From: a virus | Strand: one strand, 5' to 3' | Virus record (IMG/VR): IMGVR_UViG_3300044846_003114 | Span: 62,001 to 126,000 of that record | Length of the DNA stretch: 64,000 nucleotides | Shown here: positions 47,972 through 56,422 of the stretch, one piece after another | Layout of the letters: each line of letters opens with the position of its first letter | How positions within the stretch are numbered: position 1 is the first letter of the stretch | Made by a program: the position numbers and the translations under genes | Notes under the pieces: model-generated | The model's input: only the letters and a program-made list of their open reading frames with translations | Database searches by the model: none | Told to the model about the DNA's origin: nothing

Positions 47972-50311
47972 ATGATTAATAAAATAATATCGTTTAATAA
48001 TATTAAAATTGATTCGTCAATTATTAACGATGATCAAATAAAAAATTTAGTTTTTTATTTATTGGACTCCATTGATAATAATATTGAAGGGGACGTTGTT
48101 GAGTTTGGGTGTTATGTTGGTGAGTCAAGCAAATATCTAACAAAAACGTTATTAGAAACAAATTCAAGTAAAAAACTTTTTGTTTACGATTCTTTTGAGG
48201 GGTTACCTCCATTATCTAAGTGGGAGGAAAATACAGGATGGAGAGCCGGAACTTTAAAAAGTACAGAAGAAATATTAATTTCAAATTTTGAACAAAACAA
48301 TCTACCAACACCGATAATTCATAAGGATTGGTTTAAAGATGTTCCTGAAAATAAAATACCTGAGAAAATATCCTTTGCATTTTTAGACGGGGATTTTTAC
48401 GATTCAATTTATGATAGTTTAAATAAAGTTTTTGATAGAGTTACTGATGGTGGTTATATATGTTTTCACGATTATCAAAGAAACGATTTACCTGGTGTTC
48501 GTGCGGCAATAGAAGATGTTTTTAAAGAAAGGGGTGTTGATTATACCGTAGAAGAAGTTTGTGAACAATTGGGGGTTTATAGAAAAAATGGTATGATTAA
48601 AAATAGAATACCTAAGAGACCTAACAGTGAGGTTAATTATGGTGGGACAACGATTGTAACAGGTATCTGGGACATTAAAAGAGAAGAACTTACCGAAGGG
48701 TGGAGTAGAAAATTTGACCATTATTTAAATCATCTTTCTAATTTAATGAAGACAGATGATAACATGATAATTTATATTGAGGAAAAGTATAGGTCATTTG
48801 TTGAGGATTGTAGAGCCAAAGAAAACACATTAATAATTGTTAGAGAGTTGGAATGGTTTAAGAAGAATGAATTTTTTGACAAAATTCAAAAAATAAGAAA
48901 TGATTCTAATTGGTCCAACACTTCTGGTTGGTTACCTGAAAGTACACAAGCAAAATTGGAAATGTATAATCCAATTGTTATGTCGAAGGTATTTCTTTTA
49001 AATGACGCATCAATAATGGATCCGTTTAATTCATCACATTTAGTTTGGGTGGATGGTGCAATTACAAATACTGTACATGAAGGATACTTTTGGAAAGATG
49101 GGGTAATTAAGAACGTTTCTAAATTTTTTAATAAATTCTCATTTGTTTGTTTTCCTTATGACGGAAAAGTTGAAATACATGGATTTAAGTATAATGAAAT
49201 GTGTACCTATTCTGAGGATGAGGTAAATAAAGTAGCTAGAGGAGGTATATTTGGTGGACCAAAACATTTAATAAGTAAAATCAACGAAATATATTATTCA
49301 TTATTAAATGATACCCTATCTAACGGTTTAATGGGTACAGAAGAAAGTATATTCACAATCATCACATACAAATATCCAGAATTGGTTCAGTATTTTGAAA
49401 TTGAACAAAATGGATTATTGGGTTTATTTTTTGAAAATTTAAAGAATGGTAATTTAACCCCAAGACAAGAAAAAAGTGAAACGATAAAAATAAATTCTCA
49501 TAGTAAAGAAAATGTTGCACTTTATGTAATGACGTATAATTCACCAAATCAATTTGAGAAATTATGTATGTCGTTTGAAATGTATGATAGAAATTTTTTA
49601 GATAGACCTAAGAAATTTTTATTAAATAATTCAATAGATTCGGATACAGATTTAACATATACAAATCTTTGTGAAAAATACGGATTCACTGAAATTAAAA
49701 AAGGTAATTTAGGTATTTGTGGTGGTAGACAATTTATATCAGAACATGCTGATGAGAATAGTTTTGATTATCATATGTTTTTTGAAGATGATATGTTTTT
49801 TTATTTGGGTGATGATGAGTTTTGTAGAAATGGATTTAGAAGAAAAATAAAGGACTTCTATAATGTCATGTTAGATATCATATGGAATGAAAACTTTGAT
49901 TTTTTAAAATGGAATTTTAGTGAGTTCTTTGGTGATAATACAAGACAATGGTCTTGGCATAATGTGCCTGGTGATACAAGAGCTCGGTTATTCCCTGAAA
50001 AACCTGTTAAAATAAATAATGATCACAACTACGCTCCCTATTTAAATTTTAAAAACATTAAGTCATATAAATCGGTACCGTACGCATCGGGAGAGATATA
50101 TTATTGTAATTGGCCACAAATAGTCTCAAAAGAAGGAAATAGAAAAATGTTTATAGATACAAAGTTTGCCAATCCATTTGAACAAACGTGGATGTCTTTT
50201 ATATATCAAGAAACATTAGAGGGTAAGATTAAACCAGGAATATTATTAGCAACACCAACAGAACACGATAGGTTCGAATTTTATCCAAGGGAGGATAGGA
50301 GAGAAAATTAA
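47972..50311 (+). CDS. Three-domain fusion: TylF-like methyltransferase, HtrL/YibB-like, GT2-like
   Basis: 779 aa. Residues 1-210: TylF/macrocin O-methyltransferase (GDVVEFGCYVGESSKYL, VYDSFEGLPPLS, ISFAFLDGDFYDSIYDSL, CFHDYQRNDLPGV). Residues 220-490: HtrL/YibB-like (TTIVTGIWDIKRE, SNTSGWLPESTQAKLEMYNPIVMSK, HLVWVDGAI). Residues 510-779: GT-A transferase (NVALYVMTYNSPNQFEKLCMS, MFFEDDMFF). The combination suggests one polypeptide that extends and caps a glycan. Last gene of the cluster, ended by a hairpin at 50310-50336. Confidence 0.88.
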   Translation: MINKIISFNNIKIDSSIINDDQIKNLVFYLLDSIDNNIEGDVVEFGCYVGESSKYLTKTLLETNSSKKLFVYDSFEGLPPLSKWEENTGWRAGTLKSTEEILISNFEQNNLPTPIIHKDWFKDVPENKIPEKISFAFLDGDFYDSIYDSLNKVFDRVTDGGYICFHDYQRNDLPGVRAAIEDVFKERGVDYTVEEVCEQLGVYRKNGMIKNRIPKRPNSEVNYGGTTIVTGIWDIKREELTEGWSRKFDHYLNHLSNLMKTDDNMIIYIEEKYRSFVEDCRAKENTLIIVRELEWFKKNEFFDKIQKIRNDSNWSNTSGWLPESTQAKLEMYNPIVMSKVFLLNDASIMDPFNSSHLVWVDGAITNTVHEGYFWKDGVIKNVSKFFNKFSFVCFPYDGKVEIHGFKYNEMCTYSEDEVNKVARGGIFGGPKHLISKINEIYYSLLNDTLSNGLMGTEESIFTIITYKYPELVQYFEIEQNGLLGLFFENLKNGNLTPRQEKSETIKINSHSKENVALYVMTYNSPNQFEKLCMSFEMYDRNFLDRPKKFLLNNSIDSDTDLTYTNLCEKYGFTEIKKGNLGICGGRQFISEHADENSFDYHMFFEDDMFFYLGDDEFCRNGFRRKIKDFYNVMLDIIWNENFDFLKWNFSEFFGDNTRQWSWHNVPGDTRARLFPEKPVKINNDHNYAPYLNFKNIKSYKSVPYASGEIYYCNWPQIVSKEGNRKMFIDTKFANPFEQTWMSFIYQETLEGKIKPGILLATPTEHDRFEFYPREDRREN

Positions 50312-50336
50312 AAAAACCTCTTATTTGGAGGTTTTC
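50310..50336. terminator. Bidirectional terminator
   Basis: AAAAAACCTC-ttatt-TGGAGGTTTTC: strong T-run on the minus strand, weaker on plus; the stop of the 47-aa minus gene lies in its loop. Confidence 0.75.
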
Positions 50337-50464
50337 TTCTTTTCTTCAGGTTTTTGTAAACCTTTCTTTATCTCACCTTTTTTTTCACCATCTTTCTTCA
50401 TTGCGGTTTTGTGTTGTTCAGAGATTTTCTTTTTCTCCTCTTCAGACATTCCAAATACTCCCAT
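50321..50464 (-). CDS. Small Lys/Glu-rich protein, 47 aa
   Basis: MGVFGMSEEEKKKISEQHKT..., ending PEEKKKTSK. About one third lysine; helical, highly charged and probably disordered. It starts in a TAATATG junction after the 96-aa gene and its stop lies in the terminator loop, so it is a compact end of operon. Role unknown, perhaps a head-internal or assembly peptide. Confidence 0.72.
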   Translation of the reverse strand: MGVFGMSEEEKKKISEQHKTAMKKDGEKKGEIKKGLQKPEEKKKTSK

Positions 50465-50465
50465 A

Positions 50466-50756
50466 TTATATTGTATTATTTTTTATTATTTCGGTCGAAT
50501 CGTCTTTTTTATTTTTAAGTTTTTCACATTTTTCATATTCTTCTCTTTCCTCAAAAACTAATATTAACGAATCTATTATTTCTATGTACAATTCCAAATC
50601 ATTATCATATGATAATATCGTACATGTATTATTATAATCATTTAATATGTCATTGTCAAGAGAAGTGATGAAATCATAAATCATGGTCAATTCCCCCTCA
50701 TCATAATTCCCAACATTTAAAACTCTCGTTGCCTGTAATAAAAAATTAAAATTCAT
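50466..50756 (-). CDS. Hypothetical protein with UVR-like helical hairpin, 96 aa
   Basis: MNFNFLLQATRVLNVGNYDE..., ending LVFEEREEYEKCEKLKNKKDD, a helix pair resembling the UvrB/UvrC UVR interaction motif (EEREEYExCxxLKxKK). Function unknown. TATTTATA lies 2 nt before its ATG. Confidence 0.78.
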   Translation of the reverse strand: MNFNFLLQATRVLNVGNYDEGELTMIYDFITSLDNDILNDYNNTCTILSYDNDLELYIEIIDSLILVFEEREEYEKCEKLKNKKDDSTEIIKNNTI

Positions 50757-50758
50757 AC

Positions 50759-50766
50759 TATAAATA
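50759..50766 (-). promoter_or_regulatory. TATTTATA late-promoter candidate
   Basis: Minus strand, 2 nt before the ATG at 50756. Confidence 0.45.
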
Positions 50767-50770
50767 CATT

Positions 50771-51097
50771 CTACTGTTTATCTCTTATTAGTTTATCTAA
50801 GATTCTGAAACATTCTAAAAATCCATCATATTCTACCTCACTTCTAGTTGTTTTAGAATCTTGTGTTGGACCAAAAACTATACCATTAGCCAACGATATT
50901 GAAAACACCCATTGATGTGGGTTATACATTTCAATAGTCAAATATACACCTTCTTTATCAAAAAAATAATAAAGTTTTTTTGTGTCATAAAACTCTAAAG
51001 TTGATAAACTTAGAACCCCAACATTAGGAAACATTACATTTGTAAATTTCTTAAATGAGGAAGGATACAAATATTCAATACTATACCAATCTATCAT
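50771..51097 (-). CDS. Hypothetical protein, 108 aa
   Basis: Start moved to ATG 51097 (MIDWYSIEYLYPSSFKKFTNVMFP...), as the longer reading runs into the AT-rich divergent promoter region. Beta-rich: LYYFFDKEGVYLTIEMYNPHQWVFSISLANG, closing with FLECFRILDKLI. Seen in other large phages to my recollection, without function. Confidence 0.75.
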   Translation of the reverse strand: MIDWYSIEYLYPSSFKKFTNVMFPNVGVLSLSTLEFYDTKKLYYFFDKEGVYLTIEMYNPHQWVFSISLANGIVFGPTQDSKTTRSEVEYDGFLECFRILDKLIRDKQ

Positions 51098-51183
51098 ATT
51101 ATTAATTATAATGCATTTATGGTACTTTGTATATTGTATTTTTTGTTTTTTCAATAAAATCAATATAATTATGATTGTTTACG

Positions 51184-51423
51184 ATGATTATACATGAATT
51201 CTATTACAACGATGACAACAGGACGTTGTACGTTGAATTTTCAACCGATGATGACAGCGATAATTTTTATCGAGTTCTAAATCTTGGATTTGAGGATGTT
51301 GAATATTATTCTCCTGAAATAATAGTTGAGGAGGATATGGAAGATATTGATGAGGATTTTGTGAAAGAATTAATCGTTCAATATGGTAAGGAGAATGATT
51401 TACCAGAAGAAAAAACTTTGTGA
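51184..51423 (+). CDS. Acidic hypothetical protein, 79 aa
   Basis: MIIHEFYYNDDNRTLYVEFS..., followed by a highly acidic helix (IIVEEDMEDIDEDFVKELIVQYG). The ATG at 51184 is used; an upstream TTG would add three residues. Divergent from the 108-aa gene. Function unknown. Confidence 0.75.
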   Translation: MIIHEFYYNDDNRTLYVEFSTDDDSDNFYRVLNLGFEDVEYYSPEIIVEEDMEDIDEDFVKELIVQYGKENDLPEEKTL

Positions 51424-51431
51424 TATTTATA
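51424..51431 (+). promoter_or_regulatory. TATTTATA late-promoter candidate
   Basis: Overlaps the end of the previous gene; 4 nt before the ATG at 51436. Confidence 0.6.
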
Positions 51432-51435
51432 AGAT

Positions 51436-51804
51436 ATGGGATTTTTAAACGATGATAAGAAGGAAAAGTTAACTGCGTTCGTAAAGTTCGTAAAAGACCA
51501 ATTGGAACTTAAAACAGTTCCCATTATCTCGATTAAGGGTAATAGAGACGGTTTGAAAACAACCGCGAATTATGATTATACTAAGGAAAATAAGATAATC
51601 AAAGTTTATGGTAAAAACAGAGCTTTGGTTGACATTATGAGAAGTGTTGCTCACGAAATGGTCCACCACAAACAATTTGAGGATGGTCGTTTAGAACAAA
51701 GACCACCCGATATTGGGGGTGAGATTGAAGATGAGGCCAATGCGAAGGCCGGCCAATATATTAAATTATTTGCAAAGGAAGACCCAACCATCTACGAAGA
51801 TTAA
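51436..51804 (+). CDS. Zinc metallopeptidase-like protein, 122 aa
   Basis: LVDIMRSVAHEMVHHKQFEDG (HExxH at 73-77) with GGEIEDEANAKAGQY supplying a third-ligand Glu about 21 residues later: a minimal gluzincin as in several large phages. The N-terminal half forms a small beta sheet (IKVYGKNRALVD). No tag despite the TATTTATA start. May be structural or virion-borne. Confidence 0.87.
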   Translation: MGFLNDDKKEKLTAFVKFVKDQLELKTVPIISIKGNRDGLKTTANYDYTKENKIIKVYGKNRALVDIMRSVAHEMVHHKQFEDGRLEQRPPDIGGEIEDEANAKAGQYIKLFAKEDPTIYED

Positions 51805-52398
51805 TTAATTTCGTTTAAAAATTAATGTAACAAATACCGTAACAGCCTTTTCTCTAGCCCCATTCTTTAAATAAATGTCGGTACTTATATTCGGACTGGT
51901 TAATTCCATAACTCTAGAATAACCTGCACCAAATTTATCTGTTATAAACGTATAATTGGTGGTCAAACCGTTATTTCCATTTGAAATAACCATAGATGTG
52001 TATATGTTATTATAATTTATGTTCGGTAAATATGGTTTTGGAAAACGGGCATCGATTCCAATATCACTTATATTATCAATCTCTAATGGAAAATAAAAAG
52101 CACCTGTGGGACCATTAAAATCCCAAGTTGTGACATTTTTAATAAATCTCCTATCTATCGACGTTTGTTGGTAATTTTGTTTCATTAAAACATTCCCTGA
52201 CACAAAAGATTGAATACCAAAATTATTAATACATATTGTATCATTTTCAATAATTTCAATAGGGCTTATAGACTGTACTCTGGTTATTTTGTAACCATGA
52301 AAGTACCATTTTCCCGCGACCGATGGGGCACTTGGTAATTCATACTTTTCACACCCAAAAAGGGTAAAAACTACTAAAAACGATATTATTTTCTTCAT
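51805..52398 (-). CDS. Lipoprotein, 197 aa
   Basis: MKKIISFLVVFTLFGCEKYE: type II signal peptide with lipobox LFGC (Cys16). Mature part is beta-rich (GKWYFHGYKITRVQ..., TTWDFNGPTGAFYFPLEID, REKAVTVFVTLIFKRN), similar in layout to Bacteroidota lipocalin-like lipoproteins. Probably anchored in the periplasm or at the surface. It adds to the set of phage-encoded envelope proteins. Ends one base after the convergent metallopeptidase gene. Confidence 0.85.
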   Translation of the reverse strand: MKKIISFLVVFTLFGCEKYELPSAPSVAGKWYFHGYKITRVQSISPIEIIENDTICINNFGIQSFVSGNVLMKQNYQQTSIDRRFIKNVTTWDFNGPTGAFYFPLEIDNISDIGIDARFPKPYLPNINYNNIYTSMVISNGNNGLTTNYTFITDKFGAGYSRVMELTSPNISTDIYLKNGAREKAVTVFVTLIFKRN

Positions 52399-52467
52399 GT
52401 CTTTATATTTTAAGCAAAAATAGGTATTTTTTGGTATATCACAATCAATTTCAAAGATTTTTTTAGG

Positions 52468-52475
52468 TATTTATA
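52468..52475 (+). promoter_or_regulatory. TATTTATA late-promoter candidate
   Basis: Four nt before the ATG at 52480. Confidence 0.6.
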
Positions 52476-52479
52476 AGTT

Positions 52480-52737
52480 ATGAGAATGGTAATAAACGAA
52501 AAACAATTAAAATTGATACTTTCTACTGAAAATCAAGAACTTGATGAACAAGGTGATGTTGCTAGTGAGCCATCTCCAGGTACGTCAGGTACTCAAGCTG
52601 GAGGTCAAGGATACCCTGAGGTTGGGAAATGGGAAAGTGGTATAGAGAGAGGTCCCGCCAATCAAATTGGGGTCACGAAGTGGGCGGATGTTGTTGGAGC
52701 TAATTTAAAAAGGGGTAAGGCTAATCCATTAAAATAA
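52480..52737 (+). CDS. Tagged (long-form) small protein, 85 aa
   Basis: MRMVINEKQLKLILSTENQE then LDEQGDVAS: long-form tag with N-E-K-Q-L-x-L-I-L and an LDE|Q site near 20-23. After a Gly/Ser/Thr/Pro linker comes KWESGIERGPANQIGVTKWADVV..., a basic C-terminal segment of unknown role. Predicted head-internal protein, first of four consecutive members. Confidence 0.83.
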   Translation: MRMVINEKQLKLILSTENQELDEQGDVASEPSPGTSGTQAGGQGYPEVGKWESGIERGPANQIGVTKWADVVGANLKRGKANPLK

Positions 52738-52748
52738 GAAATTAGAGA

Positions 52749-52756
52749 TATTTATA
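52749..52756 (+). promoter_or_regulatory. TATTTATA late-promoter candidate
   Basis: Four nt before the ATG at 52761. Confidence 0.6.
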
Positions 52757-52760
52757 TACT

Positions 52761-53852
52761 ATGAATGATTTAAAATTATCGATTGATGGTCTTTATTTGT
52801 TAGGGGAAGAAAAAATTTATTTCACAAATGAAGGTAAATCTTACGATTTGGACGAAATATCATTTAATCAATGGGTTGATATTTTTAAAGAAAACACAAT
52901 TTTTGCAATTAAAAATAACCTAGTGGAAATTAAAAAACTTTATTCTTTTCAAAGAAGAATGGTTTACCAATTATCCGAAGGTCTTTCGAATGAAAATAAA
53001 TCTACAATACTTTTTGAATACGAAAATAAGTTTAGTAATAACTTACTTGTTGAAGATGTTTTAATTTTAGAGGGTTTATTTGGTGATTCTTGGAATTGGA
53101 TTAAGGGTAAATTTTCAGAGTTAGGTGGTTGGGCAGTAACTTTAGGTAAGAATTTAGCAACGTGTGCTGCGGGAGGAGGATGTTCACCATTTTTTGAACA
53201 ATTTAGAGAATTATTATTTAATCCCGCTTCAGTCGGTGTTCAAGTTTTTATTACTACCGCTTTTCCTGGATTAGGTAATGTAGGAATGGGATTCTTATGG
53301 GGTATTATGACAATGTATGATGGGTACCTATTAGCAACAGACTATCAGAATTTTAGTTGGTTGAATTTAATTGTAGATATTATGGGAGTGGCTTTTGCCG
53401 GTATGGGGGCGAGTGCTGCTAGAGCAACACTTGGCGGTTCTAAGGGGGTTGCCGCAATGGCCGGAAAATCATTAGATGACGTTATGGTATCATTAAATAA
53501 AAACCCAAAAATGGCTTCCATTTTAAAAAGTTTAGGAAACGGTCTAAAATCATTATCAACAAAACTAAAACCAATTGGTGATTTTATGATGAATAAAATG
53601 GGATTAAAATGGATTGGTAGAGCATTTAAAGCAATTGAAGATGCGGTAACAAAATTAGTCTCTAAGTTATTACCAAATGCAAATCCAAAATATGCAGTTG
53701 CCAGTGGTAAAGGTGTAAGAGCGGGAGCTGAGATGGGTGCAATTGATAAAGTTGCTCACAGTATTGGTTCAGGTGGGGCTGCGGAAATGGAAAAATCAGT
53801 TATAGACGCAAATAAAAAAATAAAACCAAATTATAGTGGTGTTCAATGGTAA
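52761..53852 (+). CDS. Membrane-active internal virion protein candidate, 363 aa
   Basis: No short tag, but an N-terminal region of about 105 residues ends with LLVEDVLILEGLFGDSW, an ILE|G site in the same style, possibly a long propeptide. Hydrophobic segments at about 150-180 (VFITTAFPGLGNVGMGFLW) and 200-225 (LNLIVDIMGVAFAGMGASAA) resemble those of the 22016 protein. The basic C-terminal half has amphipathic helices. Suited to making a membrane channel at infection. Confidence 0.82.
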   Translation: MNDLKLSIDGLYLLGEEKIYFTNEGKSYDLDEISFNQWVDIFKENTIFAIKNNLVEIKKLYSFQRRMVYQLSEGLSNENKSTILFEYENKFSNNLLVEDVLILEGLFGDSWNWIKGKFSELGGWAVTLGKNLATCAAGGGCSPFFEQFRELLFNPASVGVQVFITTAFPGLGNVGMGFLWGIMTMYDGYLLATDYQNFSWLNLIVDIMGVAFAGMGASAARATLGGSKGVAAMAGKSLDDVMVSLNKNPKMASILKSLGNGLKSLSTKLKPIGDFMMNKMGLKWIGRAFKAIEDAVTKLVSKLLPNANPKYAVASGKGVRAGAEMGAIDKVAHSIGSGGAAEMEKSVIDANKKIKPNYSGVQW

Positions 53853-53866
53853 AATAAAATAAAAAC

Positions 53867-55771
53867 ATGAAAGAAGATTTAGTAAACAAAATGAAATTAA
53901 TGATGTCTTATGATATGACTAAAACATTAATTGAAAATAAAGAAATTAATAATTTACTTGAGGATGAAGATGAGGATATTAATGAACAAGGAAGTGCCGC
54001 CGCAACATTAAAGAATCTTGGTAAGGGTAGTAAAACGGCTAAAGCGGTTGCTCAAGATATTGTTGCAACAATGAATAAAGGTGGTAAAGCGGGTGAATCT
54101 ATATACATAATTGATGCAACTGGTAGTGCAAAGGCTATAACAAAAGGTGATGAATTATTAGGGGCTCTTAAAGCTGGAACAATCGATGCCGCTAATTTGG
54201 CTAGAGTCAACAAAGGAATATTAAAAAGTAGTGCAGTTACAGATGTTAATTTAATAAGAAACATTGCATCTGATGTTGTTATTGAAGCTAACTTTATAAA
54301 AGCATATGGTGATGAATTTGTGAAAAGTGAGGAGGGAGTAAGAAATTTATTATTTAAAAATGGTTACACAAAACAATCAATTGATGAAATAGTAGCAAAA
54401 ATGAAATCAATTCCAAATTATGGTAAAGACGTTGCAGCATTAGAAAAAGCGGTGGTAAAGGGTAAAGGACAAATAAAAAAATTAAAAAGTAAAAATAAAG
54501 ATCTTCAAAAGATTATAGATAACCCCCCAACAACCGTAGAGGCGGCAAAAGGACAATTACAACCAACAATTAGTAATAACATAACAGTCGGTAATATTTC
54601 CCAAGGTGCTGCTGCGGGTACACATGCAGAAGCACAAGCGATTAGGGAAATTGCACCTGAAGTTAAGGTGATAGCTCAAGAGTCTAAAGCTATTGTTGAA
54701 ACAATGAAACCTTCTAAATGGCAAAAATTCAAAAATATTGCGAGTAGGTTAAAAATGAAATACCTTATCGCTTTGGGAATTGCAGGTGTGGGTGGTTGGT
54801 ATCTTTGGAAATTTTTTAAAGATGGTACAACAAAACCTGGTGATATGTTATTTGGTAAATGTTTAGATGATGTTATTGATGATACCGGAACAACAATTAG
54901 AAATACAACGGGTGGAGATCCAGTAGTACAAGTTACAAAAACAGGAAATTCTGACTATGATAGTAAAGGTGGTTTATGGTTCTACAATAATGGTAGAGTA
55001 TTCATAAAAGACCAATCAAAAAGAGGTAGATGGTCTTGTAAAGGTACACAAACAGTAGTTGCAGAACAAGACGGTAATCCAAATACAGGTATTGGTAACA
55101 TTAATATTGCTTGGGATGGTGAAGCTGCACCTGTCGATAATGGTGGAGGTTCTGGAAGTGGAGGTTCTGGAAGTTCAAATCCAAACTATCAAGATTGTTC
55201 AACAAAAGATTTTCCATTTGAATTTGGATGTATCGCACCAAAAATTGCGGAAATACAAAAATGTTTAGGTATAACACCACAAAAAGGTTATTTTGGTCCT
55301 AAAACTAAAAAAGGTTTAGAGGATTTACAATATAATTTATCTGGTGGTATTACCAAAGAAACATATGATAAGATTATTTCAGCTTGTAATCCAGTAACGG
55401 GATCTACAACAGGTACAACCACGGGTTCTACAACAGGTTCTACAGCTTCGGTAACAGGTACAACTACGGGTTCTACAACTGGTAACACAACAACGACAAC
55501 AGCACCTATAACACCTCCAGCAGTACCTGATGAACCTGTGTTCGATAGAAATAGATTACAAGAATTATTAGCAAGTAAAAATTTAGTCAAGAAACGTAAA
55601 GGTGTTATTGTTAAATGGATAGGTCCTGAATTAGAAGGTAACGACTACTACATCTTAGACAAATATTTGATAGATAAGGGTTACATTCAAAAGAGACAAA
55701 GAGAAACTGGTGACAGAGATGATGAAGATGTAACGATGAAATATAAGTGGAAATTACAAGGAGAAGAATAA
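53867..55771 (+). CDS. Internal virion protein candidate with peptidoglycan-binding domain, 634 aa
   Basis: N-terminal propeptide-like part (MKEDLVNKMKLMMSYDMTKT... LLEDEDEDINEQGSAA) ends with INE|Q at about 39-42, as in the long-form tags. Then a helical body, a single transmembrane helix (YLIALGIAGVGGWYLWKFF, about 300-320), a beta domain (GLWFYNNGRVFIKDQ), a PG_binding_1-like domain (IAPKIAEIQKCLGITPQ, GYFGPKTKKGLEDL) and a Gly/Ser/Thr repeat linker (TTGSTTGTTTGS). Architecture fits a protein ejected into the envelope to bridge membrane and wall. Confidence 0.85.
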   Translation: MKEDLVNKMKLMMSYDMTKTLIENKEINNLLEDEDEDINEQGSAAATLKNLGKGSKTAKAVAQDIVATMNKGGKAGESIYIIDATGSAKAITKGDELLGALKAGTIDAANLARVNKGILKSSAVTDVNLIRNIASDVVIEANFIKAYGDEFVKSEEGVRNLLFKNGYTKQSIDEIVAKMKSIPNYGKDVAALEKAVVKGKGQIKKLKSKNKDLQKIIDNPPTTVEAAKGQLQPTISNNITVGNISQGAAAGTHAEAQAIREIAPEVKVIAQESKAIVETMKPSKWQKFKNIASRLKMKYLIALGIAGVGGWYLWKFFKDGTTKPGDMLFGKCLDDVIDDTGTTIRNTTGGDPVVQVTKTGNSDYDSKGGLWFYNNGRVFIKDQSKRGRWSCKGTQTVVAEQDGNPNTGIGNINIAWDGEAAPVDNGGGSGSGGSGSSNPNYQDCSTKDFPFEFGCIAPKIAEIQKCLGITPQKGYFGPKTKKGLEDLQYNLSGGITKETYDKIISACNPVTGSTTGTTTGSTTGSTASVTGTTTGSTTGNTTTTTAPITPPAVPDEPVFDRNRLQELLASKNLVKKRKGVIVKWIGPELEGNDYYILDKYLIDKGYIQKRQRETGDRDDEDVTMKYKWKLQGEE

Positions 55772-55772
55772 T

Positions 55773-56417
55773 ATGAAAGACATTAAAAAAATTGTAAGAG
55801 AAAACCTCTCAAAGAAGCATTCTATAAACGAATCCTTTGAGAGGATTTTCCTTAATGAAAATGACGAGGATAAATTTGGTTTAACCATACAATATTTGGG
55901 TAAATTGATTGATGAGGGATATGACAATGAACAAATAGAAAATGTAGTAAATGAACAATTTGATTGGTTAAAAAAATTATTTACTCCGGATAAACAAAAC
56001 CCAAAAGATACTTCTACAAGAAGTGGTATTTTAGATAAAGTAGGTGGTGGAGCTATTTCACAATTTAAAGAATATGCAATAACAACATTATTAAACTTAA
56101 TAGGGTTTAAAGGTCCATTAGTGAGTGCGATGGCAACCGCAATGAGTGAAATGACATTAAGTGATTTAATAGCTGTCTTTAGAGATAAACAAAGTTGTTC
56201 ATATCACGGTAGTACCGTTGCTGATGCATTATCCGAATCATTAGTGGTGTATATTATTTCATCAAGTACTGAAGAAGATTCAATGGCCGCAAATTTCTTA
56301 AGAAATACTGTATTTGAATATATAAAATCAAGTCAGTTTGGTGAGATGTTGGCTAATGCTGTTTGTAATGTTGCATACAAAACAAAATCAACAATTATAT
56401 CAAACATTAACCAATAA
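55773..56417 (+). CDS. Internal virion protein candidate, 214 aa
   Basis: MKDIKKIVRENLSKKHSINE, then SFERIFLNEN and VVNEQFDWLKKLF: three (I/L/V)NE sites, the last followed by Gln as in the long-form tags. Hydrophobic helices at about 105-130 (ITTLLNLIGFKGPLVSAMATAM) and 160-175. Follows the 634-aa gene after a TAATATG junction. Probably a member of the same ejected complex. Confidence 0.8.
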   Translation: MKDIKKIVRENLSKKHSINESFERIFLNENDEDKFGLTIQYLGKLIDEGYDNEQIENVVNEQFDWLKKLFTPDKQNPKDTSTRSGILDKVGGGAISQFKEYAITTLLNLIGFKGPLVSAMATAMSEMTLSDLIAVFRDKQSCSYHGSTVADALSESLVVYIISSSTEEDSMAANFLRNTVFEYIKSSQFGEMLANAVCNVAYKTKSTIISNINQ

Positions 56418-56422
56418 TAAGA

